Of a DNA stretch of 64,000 nt, positions 34,560-43,973 are shown in pieces (positions within the stretch are counted from its first letter, which is position 1; each line of letters begins with the position of its first letter). The DNA is from Actinomycetes bacterium (GTDB lineage: Bacteria > Actinomycetota > Acidimicrobiia > Acidimicrobiales > Ilumatobacteraceae), in contig JANYCT010000035.1 in the NCBI GenBank assembly GCA_025360105.1, positions 1 to 64,000 on the forward strand. The letters run 5' to 3'. Position numbers and translations under genes: made by a program. The notes under the pieces were generated by a model. That model searched no databases. It was not told the origin of the DNA and saw nothing but the letters and a program-made list of their open reading frames with translations.

Positions 34560-35140
34560 TGAGATCGTTCCTCCGTCAACTCGCGCCGGCATGCATAGCG
34601 CTTATCGTCCTGACTGTGCTCACCGGTGTGATTTACCCCTTGGCCGTCACGGCCGTTGCGCAGGTCACGTTTCACGACAAGGCCAACGGTTCCATCGTGA
34701 CCGTCAATGGCAAGGCCGTTGGTTCCGCACTCATCGGTCAGCAGTTTGCAGCCGAGCAGTACTTCCACCCGCGGCCCTCTGCAGCCGGGGTCGGTTACGA
34801 CGGCTCTCGCTCGAGCGGCTCGAACCTTGGGCCCACCAACCCGGCGCTGCTCCAGGTCGTGGCGGAGCGGGTGGCTTCCTACCGAGCCGAGAATGGCCTC
34901 GCCGATACCCAGATGGTTCCGGTCGACGCGGTGACCGCATCGGCTTCGGGACTCGACCCGCATATCAGCATCGCCAACGCACGTCTGCAGGCTCAACGTG
35001 TGGCGACCGCGCGTGGCCTCACGCTCGAGATCGTGCTGGCGGCGATCGGTAGACATATCGATGACCGACCGCTGGGCATCCTGGGTGATCCGGGCGTGAA
35101 CGTGCTCGAACTCAACATTTCCCTCGCCAAGGCGGGCTGA
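34559..35140 (+). CDS. kdpC: K+-transporting ATPase KdpC subunit
   Basis: 193 residues: an N-terminal membrane helix (ACIALIVLTVLTGVIYPLAV) and a soluble domain with family blocks GSALIGQQF, YFHPRPSAAG, SSGSNLGPTN, VTASASGLDPHIS and ARLQAQRVA. ATG 34559 overlaps the kdpB stop. KdpC helps assemble the complex and raises ATP affinity of KdpB. Confidence 0.96.
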   Translation: MRSFLRQLAPACIALIVLTVLTGVIYPLAVTAVAQVTFHDKANGSIVTVNGKAVGSALIGQQFAAEQYFHPRPSAAGVGYDGSRSSGSNLGPTNPALLQVVAERVASYRAENGLADTQMVPVDAVTASASGLDPHISIANARLQAQRVATARGLTLEIVLAAIGRHIDDRPLGILGDPGVNVLELNISLAKAG

Positions 35141-35145
35141 ACACA

Positions 35146-37677
35146 GTGGCCCGTGGCATCCTTCGGGTGTACCTAGGCGCCGCGCCCGGCGTGGGTAAGA
35201 CGTTCGCGATGCTTGACGAGGGCAACCGTCGTCGCGAGCGTGGACGAGATGTGGTTGTCGGTGTGGTCGAGACGCATGGTCGCGCCAAGACACTCGCTCA
35301 GGTGGGCGATCTCGAAGTGATGCCGCGACGAAGCGTCGAGTATCGCGGAGCGGTGCTGCAGGAGATGGACGTCGACGCGGTACTTGCACGCCAGCCGAGG
35401 GTGGCGCTCATCGATGAGCTCGCTCACACCAACGTTCCGGGCAGCCGTAACACCAAGCGCTGGCAAGACGTGGAGGAGCTCCTCGCCGCTGGCATCGATG
35501 TGATCACCACGCTCAACATCCAGCACCTCGAGTCACTGAACGATGTCGTCGAGAAGATCACTGGGGTGGTGCAGCGCGAGACGGTTCCCGATGCGGTAGT
35601 CCGCGCAGCCGACCAGATCGAACTGGTCGACATGAGTCCCGAAGCACTGCGTCGGCGGATGGCGCACGGCAACATCTATCCGGCCGAACGTATCGATGCA
35701 GCGCTCGGTCACTATTTCCGACCGGGCAATCTGGGTGCGCTTCGCGAACTCGCGTTGCTCTGGGCTGCCGACAGGGTGGAGGACGCGCTCGACGAATACC
35801 GCCAGCAGCAGGGGATCACTGATTCGTGGGAGACCCGCGAGCGCGTGGTCGTGGCAGTCACGGGCGCGCCCGATGGTGATGCCTTGGTCCGCCGCGCGGC
35901 CAGGATTGCCGCTCGTTCGCGCGGAGAGCTGATCTGTGTGCACGTGATGACCGGCGATGGTCTTCGTGTCGATGACCCAAGGGATCTGGATCGGCACAGG
36001 ACGCTGGTTACAGAACTCGGTGGCACGTTTCATGAGGTTGATGGAGACGACGTCGGCCGCGCCTTGATCGATTTTGCACTCTCGCAAGGCGCAACGCAGC
36101 TGGTGATGGGCGCAAGCCAGCGTTCGCGCGTGCGAGCGTTGATCCGTGGTTCTGTCATCGCCGAGACGATGCGCCACGCACATGGCATCGATGTGCACGT
36201 CATCGCGCACGGCGAGGACGCGACCCTACGATCCCTGCCGCAACGCCGCCGCTGGCGAAGCCCCATCACGGCACGACGACAACTCGCCGGATGGGCGGTA
36301 ATGCTGCTCGGACTACCGCTGATCACCGCGCTGTTGGTCAACAACGCCGACGCGTTCACGCTCGCCAGCGATCTCCTCATCCTGCTCGTGGTCGTCGTTG
36401 CAGCAGGGGCGATCGGTGGCCCGCTGCCGGGCCTCACGGGCGCGGTAGCCGGGTCGCTGCTAGTGAACTACTACCTCGTGCCACCGGTGCACACGTTCAC
36501 CATCGGCGAACGTGAGAACGTGGTCGCGCTGGTCGTGTTCCTGCTCGTTGCCGCAGTCGTCTCGATCTATGTGCATGTTGCCGCCCGCCAAAGTCTCGAG
36601 GCTCGCCGAGCTCGTGCTGAAGCAGAGGCGCTGGCGCGCTCGGCCGGCACGCTGGCCGCAGTCGCGGATCCGGTGCCCGTGTTGTTGAACCAGTTGGCCA
36701 TCACCTTCCGTTGCCGCGTGGTGGAGTTGCGCCAGAAACGGGCGGGGAGCTGGGAGTCCGTGGCCGAGGCGACCTCGGCGGCAACCGGCGATGCGGCGGG
36801 CGACGAGGAGATCACGGTGTTCGATGTCGGCGATGACGCGCAACTCGTGCTCACTGGGCCGCGTCTGTCGCTCGACGATCGACTCGTGCTGCGTTCGCAC
36901 GGTGATCAGCTCGCCGCAGCGTTGCGGGATCAGGCACTCGCGCAGGAGGCTCAGCGCTCGCAGTTGGCGCGCGAGGCTGACGAACTGCGTACCGCCTTGC
37001 TGCAGGCCGTGTCCCACGACCTGCGCACCCCTCTTGCCAACATCAAGGCGTCGGTCAGCAGCCTGTTGTCCGAGGAGATCCACTGGGACGACGATCAGCG
37101 ACACGAGTTCCTGGAGACCGTCGACACCGAGACCGATCGCCTCAACCGGCTCGTGAACAACCTGCTCGACATGAGCCGCCTGCAGGGCGGTGCGGTCACG
37201 TTGCAGTGTGGTGCCGTGATTGTCGACGACGTTGTGAACAACGCCTTGACGAGTATCAGCGAGGTCCCGTCGACCGTTCGGGTGTCGATTCCTGAAGAGC
37301 TTCCGCTGGTGTTGGCCGACGCGGAATTGCTCGAGCGTGCCGTCGCCAATGTGATCGGCAATGCCATTGCTTGGTCGCCAACCGGTTCGCCGATTCGAAT
37401 CGAGGCATCGCCGATGGGTCAGCGTGTACACCTTCGCATCGTCGACCGTGGCCCAGGTATCGCAGAGCCCGAGCGGGCCGCGGCGTTGCGGCCCTTCCAA
37501 CGCCTCGGTGACGAGAGCAGTCGAACGAGCCCCAACGGGGTTGGACTCGGTCTGGCCGTTGCCACAGGATTTGTTGCGGCGATGGCCGGCGAACTGATTC
37601 TGGAGGACACCCCGGGTGGTGGCTTGACCGTGGTGATCGACCTTCGCCGTGCTGACCCAGAAACGGTGACGAGCTGA
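35146..37677 (+). CDS. kdpD: Osmosensitive K+ channel histidine kinase KdpD
   Basis: 843 residues from GTG 35146. Cytoplasmic KdpD domain (1-210) with Walker A GAAPGVGKT at residues 7-15 and IDELAHTNVPGS; a universal-stress domain (about 225-360); four membrane helices (about 385-480); a GAF-like segment; then the kinase with phosphoaccepting His624 in SHDLRTPL and ATP-binding boxes NVIGNAIAW, DRGPGI and GVGLGLA. It senses low K+ or osmotic stress and phosphorylates KdpE, whose gene overlaps its stop. Starts five bases after kdpC. Confidence 0.96.
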   Translation: MARGILRVYLGAAPGVGKTFAMLDEGNRRRERGRDVVVGVVETHGRAKTLAQVGDLEVMPRRSVEYRGAVLQEMDVDAVLARQPRVALIDELAHTNVPGSRNTKRWQDVEELLAAGIDVITTLNIQHLESLNDVVEKITGVVQRETVPDAVVRAADQIELVDMSPEALRRRMAHGNIYPAERIDAALGHYFRPGNLGALRELALLWAADRVEDALDEYRQQQGITDSWETRERVVVAVTGAPDGDALVRRAARIAARSRGELICVHVMTGDGLRVDDPRDLDRHRTLVTELGGTFHEVDGDDVGRALIDFALSQGATQLVMGASQRSRVRALIRGSVIAETMRHAHGIDVHVIAHGEDATLRSLPQRRRWRSPITARRQLAGWAVMLLGLPLITALLVNNADAFTLASDLLILLVVVVAAGAIGGPLPGLTGAVAGSLLVNYYLVPPVHTFTIGERENVVALVVFLLVAAVVSIYVHVAARQSLEARRARAEAEALARSAGTLAAVADPVPVLLNQLAITFRCRVVELRQKRAGSWESVAEATSAATGDAAGDEEITVFDVGDDAQLVLTGPRLSLDDRLVLRSHGDQLAAALRDQALAQEAQRSQLAREADELRTALLQAVSHDLRTPLANIKASVSSLLSEEIHWDDDQRHEFLETVDTETDRLNRLVNNLLDMSRLQGGAVTLQCGAVIVDDVVNNALTSISEVPSTVRVSIPEELPLVLADAELLERAVANVIGNAIAWSPTGSPIRIEASPMGQRVHLRIVDRGPGIAEPERAAALRPFQRLGDESSRTSPNGVGLGLAVATGFVAAMAGELILEDTPGGGLTVVIDLRRADPETVTS

Positions 37678-38360
37678 TGTTGCGCGTCTTGGTGGTTGAC
37701 GACGAGATGGCCATCCGCCGCACCCTTGCGGTAAATCTCAAGGCGAGGGGCTACGAATGTGTCGTCGCCGAGGGCGGCCGACAGGCGCTCGTACTCGCCG
37801 CAGAACGACATCCTGACGCAGTGATTCTCGACCTGGGTCTGCCCGACCTGAACGGCATCGAGGTCGTGCGCAGCCTGCGTCGGTGGAGCAACGTGCCCGT
37901 TGTCATTCTGTCTGCCCGCGACACCGAACGCGACAAGGTGGCAGCGCTCGACGCGGGTGCGGACGACTATGTCTCGAAGCCCTTTGGAATGGACGAATTG
38001 TTTGCCAGACTTCGTGCTGCGCTCCGTCGGCAGCAACCTGCTGCAGAGGCTGCGGTTGTGGTGACGGCCGACTTCACGCTTGATCTCCCCAACCGATTCG
38101 GTACCCGGGTCGACGGTCAGGAGTGCCGCCTCACACCCACCGAATGGCAGATCGTCGAGTTCCTGGTCCGACGTCCCGGGCAACTCGTCACCCAGCGACA
38201 GCTGCTGCAGCACGTCTGGAGCTCGCCGGTCGAAATCGACACGAACCTCATGCGGGTCCACCTTGTGCACATCCGCCGAAAGCTCGAGCCCGAGCCCTCC
38301 CGACCGCGCTACTTCGTCACCGAGCCGCGATTGGGTTACCGCTTCGTCGGCGCTGACTGA
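37677..38360 (+). CDS. kdpE: KDP operon response regulator KdpE
   Basis: 227 residues. Receiver domain with acidic pair Asp8-Asp9, phosphoaccepting Asp52 in VILDLGLPD, Thr/Ser switch ILSARD and Lys in DDYVSKPF. OmpR/PhoB-type winged helix at the C-terminus with LTPTEWQIVEFL and DTNLMRVHLVHIRRKLE. When phosphorylated by KdpD it should activate the kdp operon. ATG 37677 overlaps the kdpD stop, so all kdp genes form one coupled unit. Confidence 0.95.
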   Translation: MLRVLVVDDEMAIRRTLAVNLKARGYECVVAEGGRQALVLAAERHPDAVILDLGLPDLNGIEVVRSLRRWSNVPVVILSARDTERDKVAALDAGADDYVSKPFGMDELFARLRAALRRQQPAAEAAVVVTADFTLDLPNRFGTRVDGQECRLTPTEWQIVEFLVRRPGQLVTQRQLLQHVWSSPVEIDTNLMRVHLVHIRRKLEPEPSRPRYFVTEPRLGYRFVGAD

Positions 38361-38681
38361 ACTCCGTCGGCGGCACCACGAGCCCGACACGCGAACATTT
38401 GGATGTTGAAACGAGAGGTCATGACAAACAGCGAGTACCCGCCCGCGCGCCAGGTCAATCAGAGCCCTCGACGCGGACTCGATGAGCGACGACAGCGGGC
38501 CGAGGACGAGCGGCCAGCGGGGGTGTTGGCGTGGTCGCCGTTCGTCCAGGGGCTCGTCGGTCGCGACTGCGCATGCGCCCGGCAGCGAACTGCGTTATTG
38601 GACTAACCGACCCCTGCACCGTATCGATGTCCCTGCGCAACCTGACCTCACCGAACGGAACGATGTCTTGGCGGGCAAGAA
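38361..38681. other. Gene-poor gap after kdpE
   Basis: 321 bases between the end of kdpE and the convergent cNMP-binding gene. One short frame (ATG 38421-38606, 61 residues, MTNSEYPPARQ...) has GAGAGG upstream, but its composition (Arg/Ala-rich, no hydrophobic core) is that of random high-GC sequence. No convincing hairpin or repeat seen. Confidence 0.5.
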
Positions 38682-39050
38682 CTACTGTCCGGCGGTGCGG
38701 CCCTCGTTGGCGCGACGCAGACGCTCGGCCATCACGTTCATCACCATCAACGCGAACGTGGGGTGTTCCTGCACCAGAAACATGAAGGCCTTCTTGTCGA
38801 CGGGGACGATCTTCGACTCCATGGCCGCCGTTGCTGTTGCGCTCCGGTTTACGTGATCAATCAGCGCCAGCTCGCCGAGGATGCCGCCGGGCCCGACTTC
38901 TTCGACTGAATGGCCGCCACGGCTGAGTGTGACCTGACCCTCGACGACGGCGTACATCAGGTCGCCGATATCGCCCTCGCTAAACAGGACATGACCAGCT
39001 TCGACCGTAATTGCATTGGGTGACCGACGAAAGATATTGATCTCGACCAT
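38682..39050 (-). CDS. Single-domain cyclic nucleotide-binding protein
   Basis: 122 residues forming one cNMP-binding jelly roll: ITVEAGHVLFSEGDIGDLMYAVVEG and the phosphate-binding cassette GPGGILGELALIDHVNRSATATA, in which the usual RSATA arginine is present. There is no helix-turn-helix, so it is not a Crp regulator by itself; such stand-alone domains may act as partner-bound sensors. Promoter lies in the 126-base gap shared with the divergent CDSGH gene. Confidence 0.85.
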   Translation of the reverse strand: MVEINIFRRSPNAITVEAGHVLFSEGDIGDLMYAVVEGQVTLSRGGHSVEEVGPGGILGELALIDHVNRSATATAAMESKIVPVDKKAFMFLVQEHPTFALMVMNVMAERLRRANEGRTAGQ

Positions 39051-39176
39051 GGGCGGAAACGCTAACGGGGGCGGCGAAATCGGACAAGCGTCAACCCCTG
39101 CTGTTCACCTCGATGTCACTTGTGGTTTAGCTCGGTCGGCGAATCCTGGTTGCGCGAAGTCACGTAAGATCGCACC

Positions 39177-39857
39177 ATGCCCGACGACGTCACATCGCCT
39201 CGCCCGTCTCCGTCCATCACGATTGCCCCAAATGGTCCGCTCATGGTCACGGGCGACGTGCCGTTGTACCGGCGCCGTTCGGTGCAGAGCGAACACGGTG
39301 AGCCTCTGGCGTGGGAGACCACCGAGCACCTCGATACGAAGGACCGCTATGTGCTCTGCCGGTGCGGTGAGTCTGGTCGTAAACCGTTCTGCGACGGAAC
39401 CCACGCGAGGCGAGGATTCGCGGCCGACGACACTGCGGCTGGTACGTATGCCGAGCGTTCGCACGAGTTGGGTGGCACTGGTCTGACGGTGAGCGATGAT
39501 CGCTCGATCTGCGTGCACGCCGGCTTCTGCGGCACCCGCGTCACGAACGTGTGGAAGCAAGTGAAGAACACTGACGAGAGCACGGTGCGCGTGCAGGTGA
39601 TCTCAATGGTCGAGAAGTGCCCATCGGGCGCACTCACGTTCCGTTTCGATGGCGACCCCGTGGAGCAGCTGCTGCCGCAGGCGATTGCCGCCACCGACGA
39701 TGGTCCGCTGTGGGTTACCGGCAACATCACCATCACCAACTCCGAGGGCGAGCCGCTCGAAACGCGTAACCGGGTCACGCTCTGCCGTTGCGGTGCCTCG
39801 GCAAACAAGCCACTGTGCGATGGTGCCCACAAAAACGTTGGGTTTGCCGACCGCTGA
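39177..39857 (+). CDS. Double CDGSH iron-sulfur protein with central Fer4_19-like domain
   Basis: 226 residues in three parts. Residues about 55-80 hold the first CDGSH motif (CRCGESGRKPFCDGTH), residues about 110-150 a Cys-containing Fer4_19-like segment (ICVHAGFC ... KCPSGAL), and residues about 200-222 a second CDGSH motif (CRCGASANKPLCDGAH). Each CDGSH motif binds a [2Fe-2S] cluster by three Cys and one His. Likely electron transfer or cluster handling in the cytoplasm; partner unknown. Confidence 0.88.
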   Translation: MPDDVTSPRPSPSITIAPNGPLMVTGDVPLYRRRSVQSEHGEPLAWETTEHLDTKDRYVLCRCGESGRKPFCDGTHARRGFAADDTAAGTYAERSHELGGTGLTVSDDRSICVHAGFCGTRVTNVWKQVKNTDESTVRVQVISMVEKCPSGALTFRFDGDPVEQLLPQAIAATDDGPLWVTGNITITNSEGEPLETRNRVTLCRCGASANKPLCDGAHKNVGFADR

Positions 39858-39891
39858 CATCGCCGACGCGATGTCGCTCCGTCGCGCCGGC

Positions 39892-40674
39892 TTAGGTGGC
39901 GATGGCCCACACCGCAGCAAAGTGCGCAGTGGCGGCGATCACGGTGAACAGGTGCCAAACCTCGTGATACGAGAAAACCGACGGTCGCAGTTTGGGCCAG
40001 CGCTTCGCAAACCAGACCGCGCCGATGATGTATAGCGCCCCGGCCACCATGAACAGCACGGCCGGTCCGACTCCGCCGTGCGTCCAGAGCGCGGGTAACA
40101 GCAACGCCGCAACAACGCTGACTGCTGCGTAGAAGACGCTGCCCACCACGTCGCCGTGTTCCCAGTGGGCGACCTTGAAGCCGGCACCGACGAACGACAA
40201 CGTCCAAATGATGGCGATGATGGCGATACCGAGCGCGCCCGGCATCACGACAAGCGCGATGGGCGTGGATGATCCGGCGATCGCGGCGAAGATCATGACG
40301 TGGTCAGCGCGACGCCACAGGGCGCGGGCTCGTAGACCGTGTACCCAACGGTGATAGGTGACGGACACGGCAAGCATCGAGCACAAACCGACCGCGTAGA
40401 CCGCCACGCCGATGCGTGCGCGAGCGCTGTCGGCGAGTACCAGCAACAGCACCAGGCTCGGCGCCGCGAGGACCAGCCCGATGAGGTGCACCCGACCGCG
40501 CCACAGCGGTCGAGCCGGAGTTCCGAGGGGCACGTCGACACCCGCGTCCGCGGCAAAGCGCGTGCTGAGCGGCGGTCGGATGCGGGCCTTGGGTGGGCGG
40601 GTGGTCTCGATGACTTCTACGGTAGCGATCTGAGGGCTCGGATAGGTCGCGACAATGCCTGTTGAGAGCGACAC
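39892..40674 (-). CDS. Hemolysin III/PAQR-family membrane protein
   Basis: 260 residues from GTG 40674. A cytoplasmic N-terminus of about 55 residues, then seven hydrophobic helices. Metal-site motifs of the PAQR/HlyIII family are present: SVTYHRWVH, RRADHVMIF and the C-terminal YHEVWHLFTV with two His. The family includes putative zinc-dependent lipid hydrolases; true hemolysis is doubtful. Convergent with the CDGSH gene. Confidence 0.88.
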   Translation of the reverse strand: MSLSTGIVATYPSPQIATVEVIETTRPPKARIRPPLSTRFAADAGVDVPLGTPARPLWRGRVHLIGLVLAAPSLVLLLVLADSARARIGVAVYAVGLCSMLAVSVTYHRWVHGLRARALWRRADHVMIFAAIAGSSTPIALVVMPGALGIAIIAIIWTLSFVGAGFKVAHWEHGDVVGSVFYAAVSVVAALLLPALWTHGGVGPAVLFMVAGALYIIGAVWFAKRWPKLRPSVFSYHEVWHLFTVIAATAHFAAVWAIAT

Positions 40675-40691
40675 GTTCTACGCTGGCGGCC

Positions 40692-42305
40692 ATGTCGCTG
40701 AGTTCCTCGAAATCGGTCGTGTTGGGGTGTGTCTGCCTGCTCGGGGTCGTGGCCGGCTGCGCTTCGACCGGCACGAAGCTCGCAACGTCAGTTCCGGTGG
40801 CAGCGATCACGGTGCCGATCACAACGCCGATCACGACGGCTCCGGAATCAACCACAACCACTGCTGCAGCCGCGCCCGCGGTCTTTCGTCCCGGCGCTGT
40901 TGGGCATGCGATAGCCGAGCCACCACCGAACCCGGGAAGCGGCACGACCGTGCTGGGGCCCGGTGGCGGCGACTTGGCGTCGGTGGGGTACGTGCAGGAG
41001 GAGTTCTTCGTTTCTGGCACGGCTTCTGCGTACGAGTCCGCCACTGCGTTGAGCGCCGATGGCCGCTGGTCCGCCTCGCCGATCTACCCGCAGAGCTACA
41101 CGACGCGAATCGTGGTGCGCCGACCGATTCATCCGAGCGCCTTCACCGGCAACGTCGCTGTCGAGTGGTTGAACGTCACGGCCGGCTTCGACGCCGCCCC
41201 TGACTGGACGAACACACATGTCGAGCTGATCCGTTCGGGATGGGTCTGGGTCGGAGTCTCGGCACAGGCGGTCGGCATTGTGGGAAGCAAGCGATCCATC
41301 GTTGCATCGCTGGCCCTGAAGAACGCCGACCCGGTGCGGTATGCGCCGTTGATCCACCCGGGTGACGACTATTCGTATGACATCTTCAGTCAGGTCGGAG
41401 CGCTGTTGCGAACACAATCTCGCCAGGTTCTGGGCGGCCTGCAGCCGCAACATGTTCTGGCAATCGGGGAGTCGCAGTCGGCCTTTCGTCTCACCACGTA
41501 CGTGAATGCCATTGCGCCGATCGCGAATGTGTACGACGGCTTCCTGATCCACAGCCGAGGCGTACAGGGCGCACCGTTGTTCCACACGCCATTCCGCACG
41601 ATCGCGGCGCCGAAACCGACGGTCATTCGTGCCGACGTCGGCGCGCCGGTGCTGATGTTTGAGACCGAGACCGATCTGGCGTCTCCGTGGCTCGACTACC
41701 AAGCTGCCCGACAGCCCGATGCCCCTCTGATTCGGACCTGGGAAGTTGCGGGCACCGCACATCAGGACCTCTACGGCTTGGGTATCGGCGACACCGACCT
41801 CGGTTCGGGTGCTGCCGATGCAACACTGTTTGCAGCGATGATGTCACCGCCCGACGCGATCTACGGTGGGGTGATCACCTGCAAAGCAGGCATCAACACC
41901 GGACCTCACCCGTATGTTTTGCGCAGTGCGGTTGCCGCCCTGGCCGCATGGATCGCTTCGGGTACTCCACCCGCATCGACGTCGCGAATAGAGGTGGATT
42001 CATCCGCGAAGTTCACCGTTGATGCGGACGGAAATGTTCTGGGCGGGGTCCGTACGCCGCAGGTTGATGTGCCCGTCGCAACGCTCTCCGGTCTGGGACA
42101 GACAGGTGACCGCTTCTGCGGATTGTTCGGCACCACCACCGGATTTGATGCCGCCACGATCGCAACCAAGTACCCGAGCCACGATGCCTTCGTCACGAAA
42201 TGGAACGCCTCGGTCGACAGTGCCGTTTCCTCTGGCGCGTTGCTGCCTGCTGATGCCGCGCAGTTGAAGACCGTCGCAGCGGCATCCACTATCGGCGCAC
42301 CCTGA
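40692..42305 (+). CDS. Lipoprotein alpha/beta-hydrolase domain protein (Abhydrolase_10-like)
   Basis: 537 residues from ATG 40692. Lipobox VVAGC at about residue 24, then a Thr-rich linker. The catalytic part contains the nucleophile elbow GESQSAFRLTTYVNA near residue 260, upstream SGWVWVGVSAQAVG, and a later Asp/His pair (ETETDLASP; EVAGTAHQDLY). It matches the alpha/beta hydrolase domain found on exported esterases of unknown substrate. Probably anchored to the outer face of the membrane. The divergent HlyIII gene starts 17 bases upstream. Confidence 0.85.
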   Translation: MSLSSSKSVVLGCVCLLGVVAGCASTGTKLATSVPVAAITVPITTPITTAPESTTTTAAAAPAVFRPGAVGHAIAEPPPNPGSGTTVLGPGGGDLASVGYVQEEFFVSGTASAYESATALSADGRWSASPIYPQSYTTRIVVRRPIHPSAFTGNVAVEWLNVTAGFDAAPDWTNTHVELIRSGWVWVGVSAQAVGIVGSKRSIVASLALKNADPVRYAPLIHPGDDYSYDIFSQVGALLRTQSRQVLGGLQPQHVLAIGESQSAFRLTTYVNAIAPIANVYDGFLIHSRGVQGAPLFHTPFRTIAAPKPTVIRADVGAPVLMFETETDLASPWLDYQAARQPDAPLIRTWEVAGTAHQDLYGLGIGDTDLGSGAADATLFAAMMSPPDAIYGGVITCKAGINTGPHPYVLRSAVAALAAWIASGTPPASTSRIEVDSSAKFTVDADGNVLGGVRTPQVDVPVATLSGLGQTGDRFCGLFGTTTGFDAATIATKYPSHDAFVTKWNASVDSAVSSGALLPADAAQLKTVAAASTIGAP

Positions 42306-42338
42306 TTTGTTGGGCCTACGGTGTCGGTCCCTAACGCG

Positions 42339-42791
42339 TCAGGTGCGCAGCACCAGCAGGAAATGCCCGCCGCCTGCTTCAACCTGCGCAGTTACAGCGA
42401 GTTCGGGTCGCAATCGGGACACGCGGTCGACCAGCCATGCGGCCGCGTCATCGGCGTCGGTTTGAGTCGGGCAACGGGCCATGATCTCGCGGCCGCCCTT
42501 GCGTTGCAGCCGGTCGACGCTCATCAGGATGACGGCGGGATCCACCACGAACAGATGCGCGGGCCAGGGAATCACCGGCGTGACGGCACCCTTTCGGGTG
42601 TTGCAGGCGCGGTGCGCAAGGCGTTCCGGTGCCGGGTCCGACTTGGCTCTATTCTTTGTTGCGCTCTTGGTCGCGACGCTGTCGATGCTGGGCCCGCGGG
42701 CGTCGTTCACCGACATGTGCGGATCGACCGGTTCGTCGCAGATCCAGCAACGCCAAAAGTCGCGCGCTCCGACATCGTCGAGTCGGCTCAC
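42339..42791 (-). CDS. HNH-like zinc-binding protein, hypothetical
   Basis: 150 residues from GTG 42791. The first 60 residues carry WICDEPVDP and, after a basic spacer, ERLAHRACNTRKG, an HNH/His-Me-like arrangement with two Cys before and His/Asn after. The C-terminal half (VDPAVILMSVDRLQRKGG ... TAQVEAGGGHFLLVL) is unrelated and unassigned. The open frame runs back into a 15-bp tandem repeat upstream. Nuclease activity is only a guess. Confidence 0.6.
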   Translation of the reverse strand: MSRLDDVGARDFWRCWICDEPVDPHMSVNDARGPSIDSVATKSATKNRAKSDPAPERLAHRACNTRKGAVTPVIPWPAHLFVVDPAVILMSVDRLQRKGGREIMARCPTQTDADDAAAWLVDRVSRLRPELAVTAQVEAGGGHFLLVLRT

Positions 42792-42805
42792 CGGGGTGTT
42801 TCGAA

Positions 42806-42850
42806 TGCTGATCGGGCGAATGCTGATGGGGCGAGTGCTGATCGGGTGCT
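42806..42850. repeat. 15-bp tandem repeat, three copies
   Basis: Units TGCTGATCGGGCGAA, TGCTGATGGGGCGAG and TGCTGATCGGGTGCT, immediately upstream of the HNH-like gene. Confidence 0.8.
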
Positions 42851-43016
42851 GAACATGTCGGCACGGTAGCCGAGCACCCTGGCGGCGTCACTTCCCTCAC
42901 CGGTGTGAGCGGCCAATTGAAGATGAACGTTGTCAGATCTCGTGACCGATGCGGCTCACGGGCAGATAGTGTTAACGCCTGAGCGTCGTCGGCGACTCAT
43001 TCTGTTAGGAAACGTA

Positions 43017-43217
43017 ATGACCACAGGTACCGTGAAGTTTTTCAATGCCGAAAAGGGTTTCGGCTTCATTTCTCGTGAGGGTGGTGCCGACGTGTTCGTG
43101 CATTTCTCCAATATCGAGGGCAATGGCTACAAGTCACTCAACGAGGGTGACACCGTAGAGTTCGAGGTTGCCCCGGGCAAGAAGGGCGAAGAAGCCCAGA
43201 AGGTTCGCCTCATCTAA
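43017..43217 (+). CDS. Cold shock protein
   Basis: 66 residues. The single OB-fold with RNA-binding motifs KGFGFIS (RNP1) and VFVHFSNI (RNP2), starting [14 protein letters not shown]. Binds single-stranded RNA/DNA and melts secondary structure. AGGAAA precedes the ATG at 43017. The 158-base upstream gap probably holds the promoter and a leader, as in other csp genes. Exact csp letter cannot be assigned. Confidence 0.96.
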   Translation: MTTGTVKFFNAEKGFGFISREGGADVFVHFSNIEGNGYKSLNEGDTVEFEVAPGKKGEEAQKVRLI

Positions 43218-43231
43218 TTCACCGAGCCTGT

Positions 43232-43269
43232 GGTCGCACCGCACGCAGTTCGTCTGCGGTGGTGCGACC
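43232..43269 (+). terminator. Terminator hairpin after the cold shock gene
   Basis: GGTCGCAC ... GTGCGACC forms a perfect outer stem with an additional inner stem (GCAG/CTGC) around TTCGT. It starts 14 bases after the stop. No long T-run follows. Confidence 0.75.
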
Positions 43270-43318
43270 CTCAGGCCTTTGGTTCATGTGCCGAACTCAC
43301 GCGTGTCATGCTCGCACC

Positions 43319-43807
43319 ATGAGCAATCGCGGTTGGCAGACACATTGGCAAAAGCACCCCGGCGTCCGTTCGGGGGAACAACTCACACTCGGTGAACGAG
43401 CCGCGGATCGGATGCGCAGCATCATGGGTTCGTGGCCTTTTGTGTTTTCGTTCTTTGCGGTAATGATTCTGTGGGCAGTAGCGAACTCGCTGTTCTACTT
43501 GGGCGGCAAGAACGGTCGACACGGCTTCGATCCGTATCCGTACATCTTGCTCAACCTCTTCTTGTCGATGCTCGCCGGTGTGCAGGCTGCTGCGCTGCTG
43601 ATTGCCGCCAAGCGCTCCGACGCCGTTGCCTCGGAAATCGCGATGCATACCGAACGCAACACTGAGGAGATCAAGGGCCTCGTGCGTGACAACACCGCGC
43701 TCACCGCACAGGTCAAGGCGAACACCGATTTGCTCCAGGAGATCCATCGCCATGTGACCGCGCTCTCGCCAGCCGCAGGCACGGCCGAGGCTGATCCGAT
43801 GCGGTAG
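43319..43807 (+). CDS. DUF1003 membrane protein
   Basis: 162 residues from ATG 43319. LGERAADRMRSIMGSWPF, then a helix FVFSFFAVMILWAVANSL, the DPYPYILLNLFLSMLAGVQAA block and ALLIAAKR match DUF1003, a family of small membrane proteins with two helices. A coiled-coil-like tail (AMHTERNTEEIKGLV) follows. Function unknown. Confidence 0.85.
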   Translation: MSNRGWQTHWQKHPGVRSGEQLTLGERAADRMRSIMGSWPFVFSFFAVMILWAVANSLFYLGGKNGRHGFDPYPYILLNLFLSMLAGVQAAALLIAAKRSDAVASEIAMHTERNTEEIKGLVRDNTALTAQVKANTDLLQEIHRHVTALSPAAGTAEADPMR

Positions 43808-43913
43808 TCGCGCACATGACCGCTGCTCGTCAGGGCAACGTCATGAACATACGTCGCACGGCTTCGAACGGGTAACCCCCCAACAACGCCCATAGGCGTA
43901 ATGCTCCCCACAG

Positions 43914-43973
43914 GTTCGTCTGTAGATGGTTCGTCTGTAGATGGTCCGTCAGTAGATGGTCCGTCAGTAGATG
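43914..43973. repeat. 15-bp tandem repeat, four copies
   Basis: Two units of GTTCGTCTGTAGATG followed by two of GTCCGTCAGTAGATG, without gaps. The last unit overlaps the 3' end of the PPOX-like gene by ten bases. Confidence 0.92.

Noticed and set aside
33230-35389. 719-residue minus-strand frame opposite kdpB/kdpC
   Set aside because: Shadow of kdpB; Ser/Thr-rich low-information translation with no start signal.
38421-38606. Possible 61-residue protein with an upstream GAGAGG in the gap after kdpE
   Set aside because: Arg/Ala-rich composition typical of random high-GC sequence, no motif, and no conserved neighbour relationship.
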